Positions 1 through 4,658 of a stretch of DNA of 5,268 nucleotides are shown here, one piece after another. A model generated the notes under the pieces. The model was not told the origin of the DNA. It ran no database searches and was given only the letters and a program-made list of their open reading frames with translations. Position 1 is the stretch's first letter. Each line of letters opens with the position of its first letter. The position numbers and the translations under genes were made by a program. Where the stretch lies: positions 1 to 5,268 of the forward strand of contig JAQGMQ010000880.1 in assembly GCA_028292305.1 (NCBI GenBank), given 5' to 3'. This DNA comes from Rhodoferax sp. Lineage in GTDB: Bacteria; Pseudomonadota; Gammaproteobacteria; Burkholderiales; Burkholderiaceae_C.

Positions 1-36
1 GGGCAGCGGGGGCGGGTTGTTGAAGAATTGGGTCAT
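1..36 (-). CDS. 5' end of a divergent gene, product unknown (partial)
   Basis: On the minus strand an ATG at 36-34 opens twelve uninterrupted codons (MTQFFNNPPPLP) that run off the window edge. An AAGG Shine-Dalgarno-like sequence lies 5 bases upstream of the ATG (plus-strand CCTT at 42-45). A candidate promoter and inverted repeats lie further upstream, in the 163 bases that separate this start from the regulator at 200. IclR regulators are commonly transcribed divergently from the genes they control, so this is probably the regulator's target. A sugar or lactone catabolic enzyme or transporter would fit the neighbour's SMP-30 domain, but that is inference from context. Twelve residues are too few to identify a family. 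Confidence 0.45.
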   Translation of the reverse strand, partial: MTQFFNNPPPLP

Positions 37-91
37 GGGTGCCTTGACATCTCGGATATTGGAATCGAGTGGGGCGCGGGGCTCGCGCCAC

Positions 92-127
92 TTGGCCTAT
101 CCTAGTCAGGCCGTGCGCTCCGGCCAA
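92..127. promoter_or_regulatory. Cluster of GGCC inverted repeats, candidate IclR operator
   Basis: TTGGCC at 92-97 and GGCCAA at 122-127 form a 6-bp inverted repeat, 30 bp from one arm start to the next. Within it, GGCCT (94-98) pairs with AGGCC (108-112), and GGCCG (109-113) pairs with CGGCC (121-125). The cluster overlaps the candidate -10 and -35 of the divergent gene. A dimeric or tetrameric regulator bound here could therefore block or contact RNA polymerase. IclR proteins typically bind palindromic sites in such divergent regions. Assigning this site to the adjacent regulator is inference. GGCC repeats can also arise by chance in GC-rich DNA. Confidence 0.35.
99..127 (-). promoter_or_regulatory. 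Candidate sigma-70 promoter for the divergent gene
   Basis: Read on the minus strand there is a TTGGCC -35-like hexamer (plus 122-127), a 17-base spacer and a TAGGAT -10-like hexamer (plus 99-104). Each hexamer matches the consensus at 4 of 6 positions and the spacing is ideal. Transcription would start near 92, giving a leader of about 55 bases to the ATG at 36. This is a pattern match only. It is strengthened by its position upstream of a start codon with a Shine-Dalgarno sequence. Confidence 0.35.
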
Positions 128-199
128 TGGATCAGGTTTGCCGACCCTCGATTGCGCCGCACTCATTTCCAGATGCTGGGACAAAACCGCCGCCAACAC

Positions 200-1843
200 A
201 TGACACAGAACAATGCCGGTGAAGGGACCGGGTCCCTCGAGAAGGCGATCGACGTGCTGGAGGCCGTCGGCGCAGCACCGGGCGGGCTCAGCCAGGCTCA
301 GATCACCGACCGGCTCGAACTGCCCCGCACGACGGTCTACCGGCTGCTCGCGACGCTGGTGAACCGCGGGTTGCTTCGCCGTGACCCATTGCGCAAGGTG
401 TATTGCCTGGGCTTTCGCTGCTTCGAGATGGCGCGCCAGGCCTATGCCATGCCCGACCTCGTGGCGGCTGCCGCGCTCGAATTGCGCGCGCTGCGCGACC
501 TGACCGGAGAGACCACCTACCTGGCCACGCTGGACGGCCGCGAAGTCATCTCGCTCGAACGCTGCGACGGCGCGCACAGCCAGCGCTCGGAAGCCGTGCT
601 CGGCCAGCGCAAGCCGGTGTACTGCACCAGCCAGGGCAAGGCGATCTTGTCAGCGATGGATGACGAGGCCCGCGACGCCATCGTGCGCGAGGCCGTGCTC
701 AAGCCGCTCACGCCGCTGACCATCACCGACCGGCGCCGCCTGCAGGCCGAGTTGCGCATCACCCGCGCCCGCGGTTATGCCATCGACGACGAAGAGATCG
801 TGCTGGGCGTGCGCTGCGTTGGCGCGCCCATCGTCGACCCTGCGGGGCAGGTGCGCGGCGCCGTCAGCGTGGCCGGACCGGCTTACCGGCTGACGCGCGC
901 GCGGCTCGAGTTGCTGGGGCCGGAAGTGGCCGAGGCCGCGCGCCGGATCGGGGCGCAACTGCCGTCCACCGACGCCACCGCTGCCGCCGTGAGCGAGTCC
1001 ACGGTGACGGCGCTGCCCGGGCCCTGGGCGTTTCACGGCGCGCACCCGGTGTGGTCGCGCGACGGCACGCGCTTGTGGTGGGCCGACGTATTGGCTCCCT
1101 CCGTGCGGTTGTGGGCCGATGGGCGGGACCGCGAGTTCGCCGTCGTCGACGCGCCGGTGGTGGGCCTGCTGCTGGAAGGTGATGGACTCATGGTGGTGTT
1201 CGAGCAGGGCGCGCAGCGGCTCGCCGCCGACGGGCAGGCCACCGCCGTCAGCCGCTGGCTGACCCAGCCGGTGCTGGCCGTGTCAACGGGCGATGACCAG
1301 GCCATCTGGGCGGCGGTGGCGCTGCCCGAATCGGGCTCGGCCATCGGCCTGGTGCGCGACGACGGCACACTCGACGTGCGCTGGCGCATCGGCGAGCCCG
1401 TGCAATGCCTGGCCTGGAGCCGCGCGGCCCAGGCGCTCTACGCCACGGCGCCGCGGTCAGGGGCGATCCTGGTGATGTCGCCCGGCCAGGGCGTGCGCCG
1501 CCTGGCCACCGTACCCAGGGGCTCGGGCCGGATCAGCGGCCTGGCCTTCGACACCGAAGGCGGCATCTGGACCGCGTTGTTCGACGGCTGGTCGGTAATG
1601 CGTTTCACGCCCGACGGGCAGGTCGACGGTGTGGTCGGCCTGCCGGTACCGTGCGCGACCGACCTGTGTTTCGAGCCCGGCGGGAGTGGCCGCATGGTCG
1701 TGACCACGGCGCGGCACAGTGTTCCACTGGACACGCTGCTGAGTGCGCCATGGTCCGGGCGTCTGCTTGTGCACGCGGCGTTGCCGCGCGGACCGCATAT
1801 GCCGGCTCAGGGGGAGCGTGCGGCTTGTACCTTCGCCTGTTGA
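200..1843 (+). CDS. IclR-family transcriptional regulator fused to an SMP-30/gluconolactonase-like domain
   Basis: This 547-aa cytoplasmic protein has three parts. Residues about 10-65 are an IclR winged helix-turn-helix, with SQAQITDRLELPRTTVYRLL as the recognition segment. Residues about 75-252 are the IclR effector-binding domain, with hallmarks CTSQGKAIL (142-150), RGYAIDDEE (191-199) and VGAPIVDPAGQVRGAVSVAGP (207-227). Residues about 275-530 resemble an SMP-30/LRE six-bladed propeller, clearest at DTEGGIWTALFDGW (451-464) and the following MRFTPDG. Ordinary IclR proteins are about 250-280 aa, so the second half is an added module. The three metal ligands of active SMP-30 lactonases appear replaced (GAHPVW at 280-285, PVQCLAWS at 400-407, ISGLAFD at 445-451), which suggests sensing rather than catalysis. 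The start at 200 was chosen because the HTH begins about 10 residues later. The frame is open back to a TTG at 17, but that extension crosses the divergent control region and looks non-coding. No clear Shine-Dalgarno sequence precedes 200. Third codon positions are strongly G/C. The likely role is control of the divergent gene in response to a sugar-acid or lactone-type ligand (inferred). Confidence 0.9.
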   Translation: MTQNNAGEGTGSLEKAIDVLEAVGAAPGGLSQAQITDRLELPRTTVYRLLATLVNRGLLRRDPLRKVYCLGFRCFEMARQAYAMPDLVAAAALELRALRDLTGETTYLATLDGREVISLERCDGAHSQRSEAVLGQRKPVYCTSQGKAILSAMDDEARDAIVREAVLKPLTPLTITDRRRLQAELRITRARGYAIDDEEIVLGVRCVGAPIVDPAGQVRGAVSVAGPAYRLTRARLELLGPEVAEAARRIGAQLPSTDATAAAVSESTVTALPGPWAFHGAHPVWSRDGTRLWWADVLAPSVRLWADGRDREFAVVDAPVVGLLLEGDGLMVVFEQGAQRLAADGQATAVSRWLTQPVLAVSTGDDQAIWAAVALPESGSAIGLVRDDGTLDVRWRIGEPVQCLAWSRAAQALYATAPRSGAILVMSPGQGVRRLATVPRGSGRISGLAFDTEGGIWTALFDGWSVMRFTPDGQVDGVVGLPVPCATDLCFEPGGSGRMVVTTARHSVPLDTLLSAPWSGRLLVHAALPRGPHMPAQGERAACTFAC

Positions 1844-1924
1844 GGATGGAGTGATTGCCGGAGGGCGTGGCTTGCAGGCATGGGCATGGCGTCAACGTGC
1901 TGAGCGGGTTCTTATGCGTCGCTG

Positions 1925-1949
1925 GCGACATGCCGGGCAGCGATGTCGC
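1925..1949. repeat. Inverted repeat able to form a hairpin
   Basis: GCGACAT (1925-1931) and ATGTCGC (1943-1949) form a perfect 7-bp stem with an 11-base loop, extendable by one G-T pair. It lies about 80 bases past the regulator's stop codon. No T-run follows, so it is not a canonical intrinsic terminator. It could stabilise the 3' end of the transcript or be an operator-like site. Confidence 0.3.
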
Positions 1950-1964
1950 TTCGGCCGCCTGTCA

Positions 1965-1981
1965 AGGGGCATTCGTCCCCT
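1965..1981. repeat. Short inverted repeat (AGGGG/CCCCT)
   Basis: AGGGG (1965-1969) and CCCCT (1977-1981) form a 5-bp GC-rich stem with a 7-base loop, just after the longer hairpin at 1925-1949. There is no T-tract on either side, so terminator function is unsupported. The two adjacent stems together may mark the 3' region of the regulator transcript. Confidence 0.2.
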
Positions 1982-2329
1982 GTTCAGCGCCGACATGCGC
2001 CGAGGAGCCATCCGGTGCGCGCCCTCATACAGCGCTCACGCCAACGCCTTCCACTGGCCTGGCTGGCCATGGGCACGCGACGCATCCGTCTTTGCTGCAT
2101 GCGCCATACGTGACGGTGTCGAAGGAAACCTGGTTAAGCAGGAGGGCAAGGGCAACATTCTGCCGGCGGTGCGCGGCGCAGTGGCCGGCGAGATCTAGCG
2201 CAGTACCACCATGCAAGAGTTGGCGCGCGTTTGGCATGGGTTGCGCCAACATACAGGCGTTGCGCCTGCGACGATCAGCGGAGGGCCGCGTGAGGCCACG
2301 TCGATGCCGTTCGACCTGAAAAACCGGGT

Positions 2330-2560
2330 TTAAGCCTTGTCCGCAACAACTGCAGCGCGGCGGCTCGTCGCGTCAGAGCAGTTGGCCATGCTCGCGTTGA
2401 TCACGCTCGCGTCGTTCGATTTCACGGTGTTGTCCGCAACGGATGAAGACGCTTCACAGCCCGCCGCGGGCGTTGTCGCCATGGCCGTCGACGGCCCGAT
2501 ATAGAACTGATGGATGGCTGCGATGACGGCGAGACTGATGAAAAATTTAGCTCTTAGCAT
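2330..2560 (-). CDS. Small exported protein of unknown function (76 aa)
   Basis: The ATG at 2560-2558 begins a 76-aa protein whose N-terminus fits a Sec signal peptide: positively charged MLRAK, a hydrophobic core FFISLAVIAAI (residues 6-16), and a likely cleavage after AMA at residue 28. The mature part is about 48 residues, rich in Ala, Ser and Asn, with two cysteines (in AAGCEAS and ANCSDAT) that could form one disulfide in the periplasm. A TTG at 2587 would add nine polar residues ahead of the signal peptide, so the ATG is preferred. The Shine-Dalgarno sequence is weak. The gene ends at TAA (2332-2330), convergent with the regulator. I do not recognise a family and assign no function. The signal-peptide pattern is the main argument that the gene is real. 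Confidence 0.5.
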   Translation of the reverse strand: MLRAKFFISLAVIAAIHQFYIGPSTAMATTPAAGCEASSSVADNTVKSNDASVINASMANCSDATSRRAAVVADKA

Positions 2561-2828
2561 GGGTTCGCCAGAAAAATTGTAGGACAAGGTCTGTTGTACT
2601 AAATTTTACGTTTTTGACCCGCTACGTCTACTGGTAGTTGCCCCTAGTGTAAAAAATACCGGGTGCGCTGGATCACAAGCGGCGAACGTTTTCCGCCTCC
2701 TGCCCCGGGATGATTTCGTGTAGAGCTTTGAACTAAAAGGAAATCTTCAGAAGGAGAGGCCTAAGCAAGCGCAGAGGCCCAGCGCCAGTTCCGCCCACAT
2801 ATCTTTGCTTCACCCACTTTTGGTCACT

Positions 2829-2844
2829 TGGCACACTTCTTGTT
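2829..2844 (+). promoter_or_regulatory. Sigma-54-like -24/-12 motif, near-consensus
   Basis: TGGCAC, a 5-base spacer and TTGTT match the sigma-54 promoter consensus TGGCAC-N5-TTGCW, except that the C of the -12 GC is a T. The GG-to-G spacing is correct. Initiation would be near 2855. No clear gene starts immediately downstream: the only near ATG (2874) opens a 46-aa frame without recognisable features, and the acyltransferase begins about 395 bases later. It could be the surviving promoter of a lost gene, a long-leader promoter for the acyltransferase, or chance. Confidence 0.3.
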
Positions 2845-2850
2845 TGTGCT

Positions 2851-2866
2851 TGGCAGGCGTCGTGCC
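2851..2866 (+). promoter_or_regulatory. Second, weaker sigma-54-like motif
   Basis: TGGCAG, 5 bases and GTGCC place GG and GC at exactly the -24/-12 spacing, although the flanking positions are less good than in the motif 22 bases upstream. It also contains a GGCA/TGCC inverted repeat (2852-2855, 2863-2866). Two such motifs in tandem are notable, but either may be coincidental. Confidence 0.15.
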
Positions 2867-3034
2867 TAATTAAATGACATCCATGCTATTACGCAGAGTC
2901 GCGCCCGTGGGTCAATGCCAGCCGCAAAACTTCGTTTGCATCGATTGGACTAACGTCGTTGGACTCTGCACTACGTTCGGAGTCGAAGTGGAATCGACAA
3001 GACGCGCATGGTAACAATTCCCGTGATCTTGCAA

Positions 3035-3062
3035 TTGATATGTAAGCAGTTCTTGGGATACT
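3035..3062 (+). promoter_or_regulatory. Candidate sigma-70 promoter upstream of the acyltransferase
   Basis: TTGATA (3035-3040, 5 of 6 to the -35 consensus), a 16-base spacer and GATACT (3057-3062, 4 of 6 to the -10 consensus) point towards the acyltransferase. The implied start near 3070 would leave a leader of roughly 180 bases. This is the best sigma-70 match I noticed between 2880 and 3249 on this strand, but AT-rich DNA gives such matches readily. Confidence 0.25.
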
Positions 3063-3249
3063 AGGGTATGTCTCTAGATCAGTTCGAACACGTTATTTTG
3101 TCAAGAAAGGGTTGCGCAGAAAGACGGCCTCCATCGTGGCGATCGGTCTGCTCGCTCGTTTCCGGATGCAGGTTCGGACGATCATTGATGGCGAGTTTTC
3201 AAGCTGGCCTAGATCATGGGTGGTTTCAGCGTTGTCCTGAACAGATTGC

Positions 3250-4305
3250 ATGACCATCCCCGTTCGGCACTACACACTCGATGCCATGCGCGGATTGGCT
3301 GCTATTGCGGTTGTGGTCTTGCACGCGCAGCACATTCTGCTACCTGGCGGCACAATTGCAGTCGATTTTTTCTTTGCGCTTTCTGGATTCGTGATCGCGC
3401 GAACCTATGACTCCAGGTTTGTTCGTGGCTTGAGCGCCAGTCGATTCGTGGGCTTGCGTGTGGTGCGTTTGTATCCCCTGTATCTAGCCGGGCTATGTTT
3501 TGGAGTGGCTCGAATTGCCACGTCGTCCTTTCAAGCCGTGGGCACCTATTCATCATGGGACATCGTCGTGACCGTGTTGTTCGGTTTGGCTTTCCTGCCA
3601 TCCCCGTTCATGACGGAACTCGGACCGCTAAATGCGCCAAGCTGGTCCTTGTATATGGAGTTGCTTGCGAACGTGTTCTATGCGTTTGCTTTGGCGCGTT
3701 GCCGGACCATCGTGCTCATCGCAGTGATGGCGGTAAGCGGATTTGGGATCGCCTATGGTGCGCTAGTCCACGGCAGTGCTGATTTGGGCGTCGTATGGAG
3801 CACCGCATGGGGTGGAGTTGCACGGGTCATCTTTGGCTTTACGCTCGGGATGATCGTCTCCAGAATTCACAACCGTATCATCAATGGCGGTTGGATGTGC
3901 CTCGCGCCAATTGCAATTCTTTTTGGCGCGATGTTTGCTCCGGGGCTTCGCGGTGATCGAGCTGTCGTCGATCTGGTCATGATCTTTACCGCGGTACCGG
4001 CCGCCCTGTGGCTTGGTGCCACACTGAATTTGCCGGCTCGGCTGGCACGGCCGGCAGCGGCGCTCGGGCAAATTTCGTATCCGCTTTACGCCATTCACTT
4101 TCCAGTTCTGCTTTGGCTGAACGCGGGCCCGTTGGCGCTGCATCGCGTCCGATTTTCCTTCTGGTTTACAACCTATTTGGTCGCTGTTATGGCGTTGGCG
4201 TGGGTGCTTGCGAGGTCTTGGGACCCCGTGATTCGCATGCACTTGAAGCGTATTTTGCGCAACTTCGCCTATCGCTGGATACTCAAGTCTTCGTCGGTTA
4301 GATGA
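3250..4305 (+). CDS. Acyltransferase-3 family membrane protein (OafA/YrhL type)
   Basis: This 351-aa integral membrane protein belongs to the acyltransferase-3 family, which transfers acyl groups (often acetyl) across the inner membrane onto lipopolysaccharide, capsule, exopolysaccharide or other glycans. The family R-X10-H motif is Arg14 to His25 in LDAMRGLAAIAVVVLH. Other hallmarks are FFALSGFVI (41-49), RVVRLYPLY (70-78), SWSLYMELLANVFY (131-144) and LGQISYPLYAIHFPV (272-286). About ten hydrophobic segments span the chain, and the C-terminal tail (about 322-351) is basic. The length is normal for a stand-alone domain without a C-terminal SGNH module. The start is well fixed: an in-frame TGA at 3238-3240 leaves ATG 3250 as the first usable start, and the family motif begins about 10 residues in. 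No good Shine-Dalgarno sequence is seen. Third codon positions are less G/C-biased than in the regulator gene, which may indicate acquisition. The substrate cannot be named; modification of a surface polysaccharide is most likely. Confidence 0.92.
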   Translation: MTIPVRHYTLDAMRGLAAIAVVVLHAQHILLPGGTIAVDFFFALSGFVIARTYDSRFVRGLSASRFVGLRVVRLYPLYLAGLCFGVARIATSSFQAVGTYSSWDIVVTVLFGLAFLPSPFMTELGPLNAPSWSLYMELLANVFYAFALARCRTIVLIAVMAVSGFGIAYGALVHGSADLGVVWSTAWGGVARVIFGFTLGMIVSRIHNRIINGGWMCLAPIAILFGAMFAPGLRGDRAVVDLVMIFTAVPAALWLGATLNLPARLARPAAALGQISYPLYAIHFPVLLWLNAGPLALHRVRFSFWFTTYLVAVMALAWVLARSWDPVIRMHLKRILRNFAYRWILKSSSVR

Positions 4306-4494
4306 AGACGTCAATTCTCAAACGGGCGGCGGGCCGTAAAGCCGGATGTAGGAGCACCGGTGAATTCCCGCGTATGGTTGTTCGTGCAGCAACCAAGACA
4401 GCTCGGACCTGCTGATGTAATACCTATCGCTTACCGCAGGCCTCGCCGTTCGTAGCGAGCACACTGAGCCCAGATGGCGTGATAGCTGTGTATC

Positions 4495-4506
4495 AATCGT
4501 ACGATT
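4495..4506. promoter_or_regulatory. Perfect 12-bp palindrome, candidate upstream activator site
   Basis: AATCGTACGATT is a perfect 12-bp palindrome centred about 125 bases upstream of the predicted sigma-54 transcription start (near 4626). Enhancer-binding activators of sigma-54 usually bind dyad sites 80-200 bases upstream, so position and symmetry fit. In PEP-CTERM systems the expected activator is PrsR. That assignment is inferred, since no PrsR gene is in the window. Confidence 0.45.
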
Positions 4507-4527
4507 CTTCTAAAAAATTTGTCGATA

Positions 4528-4561
4528 TTTTTTACATATTGGTGAGATGTGCTGTAAAAAA
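4528..4561. repeat. 9-bp perfect inverted repeat (TTTTTTACA / TGTAAAAAA)
   Basis: TTTTTTACA (4528-4536) and TGTAAAAAA (4553-4561) are exact reverse complements separated by 16 bases. Arm starts are 25 bp apart and the centre lies about 81 bases upstream of the predicted start of transcription. It could be a regulator site, a bend or IHF-like element, or an AT-rich hairpin. The left arm, extended to TATTTTTTACA, recurs on the minus strand at 2658-2648 upstream of the small exported protein. Confidence 0.5.
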
Positions 4562-4571
4562 GCTGCGCAGC
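4562..4571. repeat. 10-bp perfect palindrome GCTGCGCAGC
   Basis: A perfect GC-rich palindrome directly abuts the right arm of the 9-bp inverted repeat and ends 28 bases before the sigma-54 promoter. It has no loop and no T-tract, so it is more likely a protein site than a terminator, or it may be chance. Confidence 0.3.
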
Positions 4572-4599
4572 ACGATGATTTTGAACATTTTTTCTATCA

Positions 4600-4615
4600 T
4601 GGCCTGAAGCTTGCT
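4600..4615 (+). promoter_or_regulatory. Sigma-54 (RpoN) -24/-12 promoter of the exported protein gene
   Basis: TGGCCT, 5 bases (GAAGC) and TTGCT reproduce the sigma-54 consensus TGGCAC-N5-TTGCW, with the invariant GG (4601-4602) and GC (4613-4614) at exact spacing. Only the fifth and sixth bases of the -24 block differ. Transcription should start near 4626, giving a leader of about 33 bases before the ATG at 4659. Sigma-54 promoters are known for PEP-CTERM genes in proteobacteria with PrsK/PrsR signalling, so motif, position and gene type agree. Confidence 0.7.
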
Positions 4616-4658
4616 GCTGGCTACAAGACGTTACCCGCAAATCCCAACTAGGCCACAA

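Larger units (their letters stand above)
1844..2329. other. GC-rich stretch without a recognisable gene
   Basis: About 490 bases lie between the convergent ends of the regulator and the small exported protein. Open frames exist on both strands (for example plus 1855-2319 and minus 2025-2252). Their translations are rich in Cys, Arg, Trp and His, lack hydrophobic periodicity or motifs, and have no convincing ribosome binding sites, which is typical of chance frames in GC-rich DNA. Two hairpin-capable inverted repeats lie at 1925-1949 and 1965-1981. The stretch could be a decayed gene, but I recognise no family in any frame. Confidence 0.5.
2561..3249. other. AT-richer intergenic region without a convincing gene
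   Basis: Almost 690 bases separate the divergent starts of the small exported protein and the acyltransferase. Base composition is visibly more AT-rich than in the regulator gene. It contains a TGTAAAAAATA motif (2648-2658) shared with the right-hand control region, an orphan AAGGAG ribosome-binding-like sequence (2751-2756) with no suitable start after it, two sigma-54-like motifs (2829-2866), a TTGGACT direct repeat (2945-2951 and 2959-2965), and a GACTC/GAGTC inverted repeat (2962-2984). Two short frames, 2874-3014 (46 aa) and 3068-3253 (61 aa), have no family resemblance or good ribosome binding site. The region may be a decayed insertion or a long control region. Confidence 0.5.
4306..4599. 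other. Intergenic control region upstream of the exported protein gene
   Basis: No gene is seen here. The first part (4306-4440) holds GC-rich short repeats, including CGGC/GCCG (4327-4330, 4341-4344) and a perfect CACCGGTG palindrome (4355-4362), but no T-tracted terminator for the acyltransferase. The second part (4441-4599) becomes AT-rich and carries ordered inverted repeats: CTCGC/GCGAG (4442-4459), AATCGTACGATT (4495-4506), TTTTTTACA/TGTAAAAAA (4528-4561) and GCTGCGCAGC (4562-4571). The AT-rich run around 4507-4560 could be bent or bound by IHF, which sigma-54 promoters often need, although no good IHF consensus was found. Confidence 0.55.

Noticed and set aside
44..49. Perfect TTGACA -35 hexamer facing the regulator
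   Set aside because: No acceptable -10 hexamer lies 16-18 bases downstream. The same bases include the divergent gene's Shine-Dalgarno sequence.
17..199. N-terminal extension of the regulator from the TTG at 17 (61 extra residues)
   Set aside because: The extension is polar, Arg-rich and unlike IclR proteins. It overlaps the divergent gene start and the promoter/operator region, while the HTH fits a start at 200.
1855..2319. Plus-strand frame of 154 aa after the regulator
   Set aside because: It is Cys/Arg/His-rich with no recognisable motif or ribosome binding site, and competing frames of equal quality overlap it on both strands.
2321..2331. AAACC-G-GGTTT dyad beyond the small exported gene's stop, considered as a terminator
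   Set aside because: The central loop is a single base, so it cannot fold as a hairpin, and the stem is too short.
2751..2756. Strong Shine-Dalgarno-like AAGGAG
   Set aside because: No ATG, GTG or TTG follows within a usable distance, so it cannot serve a visible gene.
2874..3014. 46-aa frame just downstream of the sigma-54-like motifs
   Set aside because: It has no Shine-Dalgarno sequence, signal peptide or family resemblance. Only its position relative to the motifs is suggestive.
3763..4314. Minus-strand open frame (183 aa) opposite the acyltransferase
   Set aside because: The translation is highly basic and Pro/Gln-rich without domains. It is the shadow of a well-supported membrane protein gene.
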